DNA from: an uncultured Eubacteriales bacterium
GTDB lineage: Bacteria > Bacillota > Clostridia > Oscillospirales > CAG-272
Direction: 5' to 3'
Assembly: GCA_934433485.1 (NCBI GenBank)
Contig: CAKRZR010000018.1
Location: 1-42,609, forward strand
Length of the DNA stretch: 42,609 nucleotides
The notes beneath the pieces are model-generated. The model saw only the letters and a list, made by a program, of their open reading frames with translations, had not been told where the DNA came from and made no database searches. Within the stretch, counting starts at the first letter, position 1. Each line of letters opens with the position of its first letter. A program made the position numbers and the translations under genes. Shown in pieces: positions 16,874 to 25,604 of the stretch.

Positions 16874-17809
16874 ATGCGTTATTGTGACCTGCACTGCGAT
16901 ACGGCGACCGCGCTGTACGATGGCAAGCTGTCCATTGCCGACGCGCCGCTTTGCGTATCCTTGGAAAAAGCACGCTGTTTTACAAAATATTACCAGGCAA
17001 TGGCGATTTTTACATCCACCCGTTTCTCCGATGACGAGGGCTGGCGGCGGTTCTTTGCCGTGCGCGAAAAGCTCCTCTGGGAATGCGCCATGTATCGTAT
17101 CCCATGGCTTCGCGACCGCGGCGACGTCAACCGGTTCCGTGAGAGCGACCGGCGCATCGCGTTTGTGCTGACCGTGGAGGACGGGCGCATTCTCGATGGC
17201 AAAATCGACCGTGTGCAGACCCTCTTTGACGCCGGCGTGCGCATCCTGACCCCGCTTTGGGGCGGCGAAACCTGTATCGGCGGATCGCACCAATCCGATA
17301 AGGGACTGTCTGATTTCGGCAGGGCGGCGGTGCGGGAGTGCTTCCGGCTGGGCATCGCCGTAGACCTGTCCCACGCGTCCGAAAAATCGACGGACGAGAT
17401 CCTCGATATGGCGGAGGAGACGGGCGGCAAGGTACTCGCGACCCATTCCAACGCCCACGCGGTCTGCGCCCATACCCGCAATCTGACAGACGATCGGATC
17501 CGGCGGCTCGCGGCACTGGACGGCGTGATCGGCATCAACCTGTACACGGCGTTTCTGAAGCCCGACGGTCCGTGGACCATCGCCGACATGCTGCCCCACA
17601 TCGACCATATCGCAAGTCTGGTCGGCACAAAGCATATCGCCATCGGCGCGGATTGGGACGGCGCGGAGTTTCCCCCGGACTGCACCTCCATTGCCGACAT
17701 CCCGCACGCCGCGCATGTATTGAAAGAACACGGCTACAGCGAATCCGACACGGACGGTATCTTCTGCGACAACGCCGTGCGGTTTTTGACGGAATCCCTG
17801 CCACGGTAA
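16874..17809 (+). CDS. M19 membrane dipeptidase-like zinc peptidase
   Basis: A 311-aa member of peptidase family M19 (renal dipeptidase type), which cleaves dipeptides, including ones with a D-residue, using a dinuclear zinc site. Ligands can be matched: H7 and D9 (DLHCD), E102 (TVEDG), H167 (DLSH) and H191 (ATHSNAHAV). 'GADWDG' near the C-terminus is the family's substrate-site motif. No signal peptide, so it is cytoplasmic. AGGAGGTG lies 10 nt before ATG at 16874. It follows yraN by 23 bp, so it may belong to the same transcript. Confidence 0.93.
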   Translation: MRYCDLHCDTATALYDGKLSIADAPLCVSLEKARCFTKYYQAMAIFTSTRFSDDEGWRRFFAVREKLLWECAMYRIPWLRDRGDVNRFRESDRRIAFVLTVEDGRILDGKIDRVQTLFDAGVRILTPLWGGETCIGGSHQSDKGLSDFGRAAVRECFRLGIAVDLSHASEKSTDEILDMAEETGGKVLATHSNAHAVCAHTRNLTDDRIRRLAALDGVIGINLYTAFLKPDGPWTIADMLPHIDHIASLVGTKHIAIGADWDGAEFPPDCTSIADIPHAAHVLKEHGYSESDTDGIFCDNAVRFLTESLPR

Positions 17810-17867
17810 GATACAGCGGCACAGCGGGCAATGATTTGCAGAGGTGGTTCCACCATGATCCCACCAA

Positions 17868-18135
17868 ATGAAAGACCGCAATCTCTCTCCGTAGTGTGCG
17901 GATCATGCAGTTTAGGGAGCCAATGCATTGGCTCAGCCAAACTCGGTCAGCACGCTCGCGAACAATTTCTGTCGGGTCACTGACTAAATCAGTGTAGGAT
18001 CGCTCACATTGGTGCGCAACCGGACTTGCACAAACTGTATCCATCCTCATTATCCTCATAAAAGTTCTTGCACAGGCTGGAACGAACAAGTTCGTTCTCA
18101 AGAAGCCGCGTTCCCCCGTTTCCCCCGCGTCCCCT
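17868..18135 (+). repeat. Family B intergenic repeat, copy 2, with three inserted hairpins
   Basis: The core CGGACTTGCACAAAC is at 18021-18035 and the C-run tail at 18112-18135. Three perfect hairpins of unrelated sequence lie in it: GAGCCAATGCATTGGCTC (17917-17934), CACTGA-CTAAA-TCAGTG (17978-17994) and GAACGAAC-AA-GTTCGTTC (18080-18097). This fills the whole gap before thrC. Confidence 0.8.
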
Positions 18136-18162
18136 GCAATTATATAGAAAGAGGTCAATTGT

Positions 18163-19647
18163 ATGAAATATATCAGCACCCGCGACCATTCCGCGTGCCC
18201 GAAAAAGGTGACGGCGGCGGAGGCGATCAAGAAAGGGCTTTGCGACGACGGCGGTCTGTTTGTGCCGGACGAGATCCCGAAGCTCACCCATGGCGACGTG
18301 GAACGGCTCATCGAGATGACGTATCCGCAGCGCGCCGCCTATGTGCTGTCGATGTTTTTGCCGGAATACGACCGGACCATTCTCGAGGGCGACTGCCACA
18401 CCGCGTACGCGCACGAGCGTTTCCCCGGCGGCGCGGCGCCCCTGTATCCCATCTCCGACGATTTTTACGCCCTGGAGCTGTGGCACGGTCCGACCTGCGC
18501 GTTCAAGGATATGGCGCTCCAGATTATGCCGCGCCTTTTGTCCTCCGCGCTGAAAATGACCGGTGAGACGGAGACGGCGTATATCCTCGTTGCCACAAGC
18601 GGCGACACCGGCAAAGCGGCGCTCGAGGGCTATCGCGACGTCGACGGCGTGAAGATCGCCGTGTTTTATCCGGACGAGGGCGTCAGTCCCATGCAGAAGC
18701 GGCAGATGTGCACGCAGGAGGGGAACAACGTCTATGTGTGCGCGGTCCGCGGCAATTTTGACGACGCACAGACCGGGGTCAAGAAGATTTTTGCCGATCC
18801 TGCCCTTGCCGAAAAAGCGCACGAACACGGCTTCTTCTTCTCCAGCGCCAACTCCATCAACTGGGGCAGACTTGTGCCGCAGATCGTCTACTACATCTCC
18901 GCCTACTGCGACCTCATCCGCCGCGGTACGATCGCAAGCGGGGACGAAATCGACGTGTGCGTCCCGACCGGCAACTTCGGCAACATCTTCGCCGCCTACC
19001 TCGCACGTGAAATGGGTATCCCGATCGCGCGGCTCGTATGCGCCTCCAACCGCAACAACGTCCTCACCGATTTCATTGCCACCGGCACCTACGACCGCAC
19101 CCGCGATTTCCACAAAACCATGTCCCCGTCGATGGATATTCTCATTTCCTCCAACCTCGAAAGACTGCTCTATATGCTCTGCGGCGCGGAGGTTACGGCG
19201 GAGCTGATGGATTCGCTTGCCAAAACCGGCAAATACACCCTGCCCGCGGAGTTCCAGGAAGAATTGCGCGCGCTCTTCTCCGGCTATTACTGCACCGAGG
19301 AGGAGACCGCCGCCGCCATCCGCGATACCTACGCGTCCGCGCACTACCTCATCGACCCGCATACCGCCGTCGGTCTGGGAGCGGTGAAAAAATACCGCGC
19401 GGAAACCGGCGACGACCGCGTGATGGTGCTCGCATCCACGGCAAGTCCGTACAAATTCGCTGCCGACGTCTGTCGTTCTCTCGGCGTGAACGCGGAAAAT
19501 CCGGACGGCGCGGCGCTGCTGGACGCTCTGGCAAACGCGACCGGCACTGAGATCCCCGCTCCGCTTACGGCGACGCTGACAAAGCTTGTGCGCTTTAGCG
19601 ACGTGATCGACCCAGCCGATATGCCCGACGTGCCGTTCACGCATTGA
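18163..19647 (+). CDS. thrC: Threonine synthase
   Basis: A 494-aa PLP enzyme that converts O-phosphohomoserine to threonine. The Schiff-base lysine is K115 in 'HGPTCAFKDMALQ'. The 'ATSGDTGKAALEG' phosphate-binding loop and 'PTGNFGNIFAAYLA' are typical of the longer (yeast/E. coli-like) thrC class, as is the N-terminal 'MKYISTRDHS' start. AGAGGT lies about 9 nt before ATG. The stop is one base short of the next ATG, so translation is coupled to the phosphoesterase gene. No other threonine gene is nearby. Confidence 0.95.
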   Translation: MKYISTRDHSACPKKVTAAEAIKKGLCDDGGLFVPDEIPKLTHGDVERLIEMTYPQRAAYVLSMFLPEYDRTILEGDCHTAYAHERFPGGAAPLYPISDDFYALELWHGPTCAFKDMALQIMPRLLSSALKMTGETETAYILVATSGDTGKAALEGYRDVDGVKIAVFYPDEGVSPMQKRQMCTQEGNNVYVCAVRGNFDDAQTGVKKIFADPALAEKAHEHGFFFSSANSINWGRLVPQIVYYISAYCDLIRRGTIASGDEIDVCVPTGNFGNIFAAYLAREMGIPIARLVCASNRNNVLTDFIATGTYDRTRDFHKTMSPSMDILISSNLERLLYMLCGAEVTAELMDSLAKTGKYTLPAEFQEELRALFSGYYCTEEETAAAIRDTYASAHYLIDPHTAVGLGAVKKYRAETGDDRVMVLASTASPYKFAADVCRSLGVNAENPDGAALLDALANATGTEIPAPLTATLTKLVRFSDVIDPADMPDVPFTH

Positions 19648-19648
19648 C

Positions 19649-20383
19649 ATGTCCGTTTACGCAATCGCAGACACGCACCTCTCCGGCTCCGTCCCAAAGT
19701 CTATGGAAAAATTTGGAAGACGCTGGACGGATTATACCGCGAAAATCGAGCGAAGATGGCGTGCCCTCGTCACCGATGCCGATGCTGTCGTGATTCCCGG
19801 CGACGTCTCCTGGGCGATGAACCTTGCCGAAGCGGAGGCGGATTTTCGCTTCCTCGCCGCGCTGCCCGGCAAAAAATACATCGGCAAGGGGAACCACGAT
19901 TTCTGGTGGACGACGGTCACAAAAATGCGGAAGTTTCTCGACGAACGGGAGATTTCCGGCATCGAGTTTCTCTATAACAACGCCTGCGACGCTGGCTCCG
20001 TCATCCTCTGCGGTACGCGCGGCTGGTTTTTGGAGGAAGCGCAGCAGAATACCGTCACCCCCGTCGATTACGAAAAGCTCGTGAACCGCGAGGCGATCCG
20101 ACTGGAGCTGTGCCTGAAGGAAGCGGAAAGGCTGCAAAAGCTCCGGCTTACAACAGACGGTGCCCACGTCCCGATCCACGTGTTTCTGCATTTCCCGCCG
20201 ATCTATAACAGCTTTCGCGCGCAAAAATTTGTGGAGCTGTTTCACACATACGAAATCGAAAACGTCTGGTACGGGCATATCCACGGCAACTATACCATGC
20301 CCGCGCAGTTTACGGAAAACGGTACCACCTACCACATGATCGCCGCGGATTACCTCGACTTCTACCCGGCAAAGGTGGAGTGA
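19649..20383 (+). CDS. Calcineurin-like metallophosphoesterase
   Basis: A 244-aa protein with the metal-binding motifs of the family in order: D8-x-H10 (ADTHL), GDVSW, GNHD, H in 'FLHFPP', and 'YGHIHG'. It starts 2 nt after thrC, so the genes are coupled. Substrate unknown; the family includes phosphodiesterases, nucleotidases and phosphatases. A housekeeping role is inferred from its distribution beside core genes. Confidence 0.9.
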   Translation: MSVYAIADTHLSGSVPKSMEKFGRRWTDYTAKIERRWRALVTDADAVVIPGDVSWAMNLAEAEADFRFLAALPGKKYIGKGNHDFWWTTVTKMRKFLDEREISGIEFLYNNACDAGSVILCGTRGWFLEEAQQNTVTPVDYEKLVNREAIRLELCLKEAERLQKLRLTTDGAHVPIHVFLHFPPIYNSFRAQKFVELFHTYEIENVWYGHIHGNYTMPAQFTENGTTYHMIAADYLDFYPAKVE

Positions 20384-20384
20384 A

Positions 20385-20416
20385 ATTCCGGACAGCCCCC
20401 TCGACGAGGGAGCCTT
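20385..20416 (-). repeat. Family A repeat, truncated copy 4
   Basis: Only one arm remains (20389-20414), in inverted orientation: CGGACAGCC then CCCTC-GAC-GAGGG. It begins directly after the phosphoesterase stop and abuts a family B copy. Confidence 0.75.
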
Positions 20417-20435
20417 TGGTGCGCGCTATAGCCTC

Positions 20436-20562
20436 CCGCGTCATAGTAAGAACCCTTCATAAAAGTTCTTGCCAGGCTTCTTACAAGAAGCCGCGTTCCC
20501 CCGTTCCCCCGTTCCCCCATCGTCTCCCCCTTTCACAGAATTTTCATAAAAGTTTTTGCGTA
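20436..20562 (+). repeat. Family B intergenic repeat, copy 3, with a four-run C tail
   Basis: It contains the ATAAAAGTTCTTG and AAGAAGCCGCG segments, but the CGGACTTGCACAAAC core is missing. The tail has four runs of five C (20498-20502, 20506-20510, 20514-20518, 20526-20530). On the minus strand this is a canonical G-quadruplex motif. Confidence 0.75.
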
Positions 20563-20568
20563 TCGCCA

Positions 20569-20597
20569 TTGACTTTTGCATAGAAAAAAGGTACAAT
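20569..20597 (+). promoter_or_regulatory. Promoter of tig
   Basis: TTGACT (20569-20574), 17 bp, TACAAT (20592-20597). One of the few promoters here without TGn before the -10. Confidence 0.82.
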
Positions 20598-20665
20598 ATA
20601 GAAAGCTATGTGAATCGCGTATCTTTTTGCGCGAAATGCTATATACTACTTGGAGGTATACACCC

Positions 20666-21979
20666 ATGAGCAAGAAGTCCCTGGACACCATCGCTGCCAA
20701 TCAATATAAACTGGTTTTTGACGTAGACCGTCCGACCTTTGAAGCCGCGATCAATAAAGTATTTAAAAAGCAGAGCAAGAATATCACCATCCCCGGCTTC
20801 CGTAAGGGACACGCCCCCCGCGCCATCGTCGAAAAGATGTACGGCAAGGAAGTGTTCTACGAGGACGCCATCAACGAAATCATCCCGGACGCATATACTG
20901 CCGCCATGGAAGGCTTTGAAAAAACCGTCGTTTCCCGCCCGGAATTTGACGTAGAGACCATCGACGACAACGGCGTTACTATGACCGCCACCTTCTTCGT
21001 AAAGCCCGACGCAGAAATCGCGGACTATCTCGGTATCCCGGTAGAACGCGACGAAAAGGAAGCCACCGACGCAGAGGTCGACGAGGAACTGTCCCGCGTA
21101 CAGCAGCGCAACTCCCGTATGATTGAGGTCACCGACCGTCCGGCACAGATCGGCGATAGCGCGAACATCGACTATGCAGGCACCATCGACGGCGTACCGT
21201 TCGGGGGCGGCAAGGCAGAGGGACACACCCTCAAGCTCGGCTCCGGTCAGTTCATCCCCGGCTTCGAGGATCAGATCGTCGGTCACAATGTCGGCGATAC
21301 CTTTGACGTAACCGTGAACTTCCCGGAGGACTACCACGCAGACGAGCTCAAGGGTAAGGAAGCCGTGTTCCACTGCAAGCTCAACGGTCTGGAATACAAC
21401 GAGCTGCCGGTTCTGGACGACGATTTCGCGAAGGACGTGTCCGAATTTGACACCCTCGACGCATACAAAGCCGACATCAAGGCGAAGATCGCGGAGAGAC
21501 ACAAGAAGGAAGCCGACAACGCCGTGGAAGAGCAGATCATCAAGGCACTGTGCGAAAAGCTTGTGTGCGACATTCCGGAGTGCATGTACGAGAACGAAGT
21601 GGAAAACTTCGTGCGCGACTACGACAACCGTCTGCGGATGCAGGGACTGGATCTGTCCACGTACTTCCAGTACACCGGCATGACTCTCGACATGCTGCGC
21701 AAGAACATGCGTCCCGACGCTGAGCGCCAGGTAAAGACCCGTCTCGCCCTCGAAAAGATCGCCGCCTTGGAGAACCTGGAAGCGACCGAGGAGGAGATCG
21801 AAGCGGAATACGCGCGTCTCGCCGAAGCGTACAACATGGAAGTCGACAAGATCAAGGCGGCCGTTGCCGCTGACGCGATCGCAGACGATCTCAAGGTGAA
21901 GAAGGCCATTGATCTCGTCAAGGAAAAGGCAGTCGTCACGGAAAAGGCACCGGAAGCGGAAGCAGCGGACGCTGAATAA
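20666..21979 (+). CDS. tig: Trigger factor
   Basis: A 437-aa ribosome-associated chaperone and peptidyl-prolyl isomerase. The ribosome-docking motif is GFRKGHAPR (44-52), with His where Lys is usual. An FKBP-type PPIase domain spans about 160-245, followed by the helical C-terminal chaperone arms. The start at 20666 has GGAGGT 8 nt upstream; a longer in-frame frame from 20576 overlaps the promoter. The order tig-clpP-clpX is standard in Bacillota. The C-terminal end is Ala/Glu-rich. Confidence 0.96.
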   Translation: MSKKSLDTIAANQYKLVFDVDRPTFEAAINKVFKKQSKNITIPGFRKGHAPRAIVEKMYGKEVFYEDAINEIIPDAYTAAMEGFEKTVVSRPEFDVETIDDNGVTMTATFFVKPDAEIADYLGIPVERDEKEATDAEVDEELSRVQQRNSRMIEVTDRPAQIGDSANIDYAGTIDGVPFGGGKAEGHTLKLGSGQFIPGFEDQIVGHNVGDTFDVTVNFPEDYHADELKGKEAVFHCKLNGLEYNELPVLDDDFAKDVSEFDTLDAYKADIKAKIAERHKKEADNAVEEQIIKALCEKLVCDIPECMYENEVENFVRDYDNRLRMQGLDLSTYFQYTGMTLDMLRKNMRPDAERQVKTRLALEKIAALENLEATEEEIEAEYARLAEAYNMEVDKIKAAVAADAIADDLKVKKAIDLVKEKAVVTEKAPEAEAADAE

Positions 21980-22043
21980 TCCGAAATAGAAACTGCGCTG
22001 GCGTTGACAGCGCGTAAAAACCAATCAACAACAAGCAGTAAGT

Positions 22044-22087
22044 GGAGGAATTGCCGGGGAGAATCACTGTATCACCGCAATTCCTCT
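22044..22087 (+). terminator. Hairpin between tig and clpP
   Basis: GAGGAATTGC and GCAATTCCTC form a perfect 10-bp stem around a loop of about 24 nt, followed by TGCTGTTTT. It could be a weak terminator or a processing site that lowers clpP expression relative to tig. Confidence 0.55.
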
Positions 22088-22188
22088 GCTGTTTTCCGTG
22101 GAATACTGGAAGGATTGGTAATTTATACCTGAACTCACCAAGCATTCCGAAACAATTGTAAATCACTGTCCGCAAGGAGGCATAGAAT

Positions 22189-22773
22189 ATGGCACTGGTA
22201 CCAATGGTAGTAGAACAGACAAATCGCGGGGAGCGGTCGTATGACATTTTCTCTCGGCTGCTGAACGACCGGATTATTATTCTCTCGGACGAGGTAAACG
22301 ACGCGACGGCGTCTCTGGTGGTAGCGCAGCTTCTGTATCTGGAGTCGCAGGACCCCGATAAGGACATCAACCTGTACATCAACAGCCCCGGCGGCTCGGT
22401 CACGGCAGGGCTCGCGATCTATGACACGATGAATTTCGTAAAATGCGACGTATCCACGACGTGCATCGGCTTGGCGGCGAGCATGGGCGCGTTCCTGCTT
22501 TCCTCCGGCGCAAAGGGCAAGCGGTTTGCGCTCCCGAACGCGGAGATCATGATCCACCAGCCGCTCGGCGGTGCGCAGGGACAGGCGACGGACGTTGCGA
22601 TCCACGCGAACCACATCCTCCGCACGAAGGAGCGGCTGAACAAGATCCTCGCGGCGAACACAGGCAAGCCCCTCGATGTGATCGAGAACGATACCGACCG
22701 CGACAATTTTCTGACCGCCGACGAAGCAGCCGCATACGGCTTGATCGACAGCGTTTTAACACACCGCGCATGA
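22189..22773 (+). CDS. clpP: ATP-dependent Clp protease proteolytic subunit
   Basis: A 194-aa serine protease that forms the tetradecameric chamber fed by ClpX. The catalytic triad is S98 (GLAASMGAF), H123 (MIHQPLGG) and D172 (TDRDNF). The length is standard. AAGGAGG lies 9 nt before ATG. clpX follows after a 176-bp gap containing a family A copy. Confidence 0.97.
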   Translation: MALVPMVVEQTNRGERSYDIFSRLLNDRIIILSDEVNDATASLVVAQLLYLESQDPDKDINLYINSPGGSVTAGLAIYDTMNFVKCDVSTTCIGLAASMGAFLLSSGAKGKRFALPNAEIMIHQPLGGAQGQATDVAIHANHILRTKERLNKILAANTGKPLDVIENDTDRDNFLTADEAAAYGLIDSVLTHRA

Positions 22774-22784
22774 CAGGGGCACGT

Positions 22785-22895
22785 GGGGAATGAGGGGGCT
22801 GTCCGATGTATCGGACCGGGGGAGTCGGGCACCGGCTGTCTGAATGTCGGCACGCCTATCCCCGGACTCCTTCCGGCACTTGCATTGCGTTCCCG
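22785..22895 (+). repeat. Family A repeat, copy 5
   Basis: Core 22792-22826: GAGGGGGCT, GTCCGAT-GT-ATCGGAC and GGGGGAGTC, with a reduced left arm. A degenerate CTCCTTCCGGCAC segment follows near 22866. It lies between clpP and clpX. Confidence 0.8.
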
Positions 22896-22949
22896 ATTTT
22901 CCTTTCCCAATATTTTCGTCCTATTTTTTTAGAAAGGCTATAGTATTTC

Positions 22950-24296
22950 ATGGCTCAGATTAAAAACTCCGGTCGGGTGCAGATTCCGCACTCCTGTTCC
23001 TTTTGCGGCAGAAGCGAGGAGCAGGTGGAGTTCCTGATTCCGTCGCCGACCGGACTATTCATTTGTGACAAATGCATCGAGGCGTGCAACGACATCATTT
23101 TCGACCACATGCGTGAGGAAGTGGACGATGGCGGGCATGCGGCGGTTTCTCATGCGCATTTGCCGACGCCGCGTGAGATGAAAGAGACGCTCGATCAATA
23201 TGTAATCGGGCAGGACGACGCGAAGATCGCGTTGTCGGTAGCGGTATACAACCACTACAAGCGTTTGATGCACAACGACATGCGGCAGAAAATGGAAAAG
23301 CTGCGGGCTTCCGCAAAAAATGCGTCAAAGGACACGTCCAAAAACGGCGAGAATGCCGAGGTAACCCCGCTGGAGGAAGTCGAGATCCAAAAGAGCAATG
23401 TGCTGCTCATCGGACCGACCGGCGTGGGAAAGACGTTCCTCGCGCAGACGTTGGCAAAAACCTTAGAGGTGCCGTTCGCCATCGCCGACGCTACGACACT
23501 GACGGAGGCGGGCTACGTCGGTGAGGACGTCGAGAACATTCTCCTGCGGCTGATCCAGGCGGCGGACTACGACGTGGAGCTGGCGGAGCGCGGGATCATC
23601 TACATCGACGAGATCGACAAAATTTCGCGGCGCAGCGAAAATCGTTCGATCACGCGCGACGTATCCGGCGAAGGCGTACAGCAGGCGCTGCTCAAAATCC
23701 TGGAGGGCACGACGGCAAACGTACCGCCGCAGGGCGGGCGCAAGCATCCGAACCAGGAGTTTATCCAGATCCACACGGAAAACATCCTCTTTATCTGCGG
23801 CGGCGCGTTCGACACCCTCGACCAGATCATCGCGGAGCGCGAGGGGCAGTCGGCGATGGGCTTCCTTGGCGACGTCAAGACGAAGGAGGATCGGCGGAAG
23901 CAGAAGCTGTTCCACGACGTGACGGCGCACGACATCGTCAAATTCGGCTTGATTCCGGAGCTGGTCGGTCGTCTACCCGTGATTGTGGGACTGGAAAACC
24001 TCGACTGCGACGCGCTTGTCCGGATCCTGCGCGAACCGAAAAACGCGATCACGAAGCAGTACGAGAAGCTCTTTGAGATGGACAACGTCAAGCTCACGTT
24101 CACGGACGACGCGCTGCACGCGGTCGCGGAAAAGGCCATCGAACGGAACACCGGCGCGCGCGGACTGCGGTCGATCCTCGAGGAAGTGATGACCGGGATC
24201 ATGTACGAAATCCCGTCGCGGGAGGACATTGCCGCGGTCACGATCACCAGAGACTGCATCACCGGCGGCGCGGAACCGGAGATCACCCTGAAATAA
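22950..24296 (+). CDS. clpX: ATP-dependent Clp protease ATP-binding subunit ClpX
   Basis: A 448-aa AAA+ unfoldase that delivers substrates to ClpP. The zinc-binding domain has C16, C19, C39 and C42. Walker A GPTGVGKT is at about 155-162 and Walker B 'IIYIDEIDK' follows. The ClpP-docking loop reads MGF, and the sensor 2 box is 'GARGLRSI'. AGAAAGG lies about 13 nt before ATG. An inverted terminator follows the stop. Confidence 0.97.
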   Translation: MAQIKNSGRVQIPHSCSFCGRSEEQVEFLIPSPTGLFICDKCIEACNDIIFDHMREEVDDGGHAAVSHAHLPTPREMKETLDQYVIGQDDAKIALSVAVYNHYKRLMHNDMRQKMEKLRASAKNASKDTSKNGENAEVTPLEEVEIQKSNVLLIGPTGVGKTFLAQTLAKTLEVPFAIADATTLTEAGYVGEDVENILLRLIQAADYDVELAERGIIYIDEIDKISRRSENRSITRDVSGEGVQQALLKILEGTTANVPPQGGRKHPNQEFIQIHTENILFICGGAFDTLDQIIAEREGQSAMGFLGDVKTKEDRRKQKLFHDVTAHDIVKFGLIPELVGRLPVIVGLENLDCDALVRILREPKNAITKQYEKLFEMDNVKLTFTDDALHAVAEKAIERNTGARGLRSILEEVMTGIMYEIPSREDIAAVTITRDCITGGAEPEITLK

Positions 24297-24309
24297 CGGC
24301 ACGAATACA

Positions 24310-24350
24310 AAAAATACCGGTCCCCACAGGGGATTCCGGTATTTTTGTTT
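24310..24350. terminator. Bidirectional terminator between clpX and the TIM-barrel gene
   Basis: AAAAATACCGG (24310-24320) and CCGGTATTTTT (24336-24346) form an 11-bp stem, with T runs on both strands. It serves the convergent clpX (+) and TIM-barrel (-) genes. A related stem lies at 25450-25503. Confidence 0.85.
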
Positions 24351-24353
24351 TGC

Positions 24354-25397
24354 TCATTTCCGGTACAGCCGGCGGTTTTCCTCGAGAATCCGGTCGCGCT
24401 CCATACTCCAGATCCGCGCCATTGCTTCCTCGTACCGTCTGTACGCAAGCGCCGCGTTCTGCGCACCGTAGTCGTTCGAGATTCCGGCGTAATAGCTCCA
24501 GCCGAGGATGGTACGCGCACCGGCGTCATACGCGGCCTCCGTTGCTGCCACGATCTCTTCTTCCTTGCCGCGCGGCGTACCGTATGCCTGGATCCAGACG
24601 TTGTGATCCTTGCCGTACTTCGCCGAGATCTCCAAATTCCGCTTCGTGCCGTTGTAGACAAATTCGTACGGATGCACGCCGTCGCGATAGCCCCAATACG
24701 GGTCGGAGCCGATGTTGTCGAGATGCGGCAGTGCGCCCAGAGAACCGCTCGTTTCCAGATTGATGCCGATGTTGTCGCCCAGCATCACGCAGACCGCGTT
24801 TTTCAGTCCGCAGCCCGCCGCGTAATCCGTCACAAAGCGCAGATATTCCGTGATCGTGTAGACCTGGAAATCCTCCAGCAGCCGGTCGTCCGCTTCCGCC
24901 ATCGGCTTGCCGTACCGTTCCGCGAATACCTTTTGACAGCGCGGGCAGGCGCACGAGAAGATCCGCTTGCCGTCGTTCGTCCAGTGTACGGGCAGACGCG
25001 GCTCATCCCAGAAGATCGTCTCCGCGCCCATGTCCGCCACCGTGTCGATCCACCGCTTCATGAAGTCGCGGAAATCGGGGGAGTGCAGACACACCGTCAC
25101 CGGATCCATCGTGCCGTCCATCATGATCACGTGGCTGTCCGGATGGTAGGATAGAAAATGCGATTTGTCACCGGGCGGTCCGCCCAAACCCCAGTTGTCG
25201 ACCCAGACCTCCAGCCCCGCGTCCTTGGAGATGGCAAACATCCGCCGCATCACCTCGTGGTGCCGCTCCCAGTCGTTGTGCGAGAACATATGCACAACCA
25301 CGTTCATGTTGTGCGCCGCGATATTGTGCATGTCCGCTTCCGCATAGTGCAGCATCCGGTTCCCGTGATATGCCACACCTGTTTTGAGTGGTCTCAT
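24354..25397 (-). CDS. TIM-barrel glycosidase-like protein of unknown function
   Basis: A 347-aa cytoplasmic protein with alternating strand-helix pattern suggesting a TIM barrel. A 'FWDEPRLP' segment (D131, E132) resembles acid residues at barrel strand ends in glycoside hydrolases. A C149-x-C-x2-C154 cluster follows ('FSCACPRCQ'). 'GVHPYEFVYNGTKRN' and 'GWSYYAGIS' lie further on. I do not recognise a named family. ATG at 25397 has AAGGGG 8 nt upstream; the longer frame to 25931 crosses repeat DNA. It is flanked by two related terminator-like stems and lies downstream of the Gfo/Idh gene on the same strand, so a sugar-related role is inferred. Confidence 0.72.
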   Translation of the reverse strand: MRPLKTGVAYHGNRMLHYAEADMHNIAAHNMNVVVHMFSHNDWERHHEVMRRMFAISKDAGLEVWVDNWGLGGPPGDKSHFLSYHPDSHVIMMDGTMDPVTVCLHSPDFRDFMKRWIDTVADMGAETIFWDEPRLPVHWTNDGKRIFSCACPRCQKVFAERYGKPMAEADDRLLEDFQVYTITEYLRFVTDYAAGCGLKNAVCVMLGDNIGINLETSGSLGALPHLDNIGSDPYWGYRDGVHPYEFVYNGTKRNLEISAKYGKDHNVWIQAYGTPRGKEEEIVAATEAAYDAGARTILGWSYYAGISNDYGAQNAALAYRRYEEAMARIWSMERDRILEENRRLYRK

Positions 25398-25449
25398 AGA
25401 ATGCCCCTTTCGTATATAAAAATGCCGTAAAACGAATAACGATACAGAA

Positions 25450-25503
25450 AATACCCCGATACAGAAACACCGGACAGCGCAAGGTCTATCCGGTATTTTT
25501 GTT
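25450..25503. terminator. Second terminator-like stem, related to the clpX terminator
   Basis: AAAATACC (25450-25457) pairs with GGTATTTT (25492-25499), or ACCGGA (25469-25474) with TCCGGT (25489-25494), followed by ATTTTTGTT. The two pairings are exclusive. The TCCGGTATTTTTGTT end matches the stem at 24310-24350. On the minus strand it lies in the leader of the TIM-barrel gene. Confidence 0.55.
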
Positions 25504-25604
25504 GTTTGGAAAAGAAGAGAAATGAGGAATAGAAGTCCAGACATCGCAACTTTACAGTAAACTGTAGAGCCGCAATCACTCCCTGTAGAAGGCGTATGCG
25601 TCCC

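Noticed and set aside
17868..18162. T-box leader before thrC
   Set aside because: No T-box sequence or specifier loop is visible; the stretch is explained by family B repeat and inserted hairpins.
18004..19650. Long open frame antisense to thrC
   Set aside because: Shadow of thrC, which has the PLP lysine motif and normal length.
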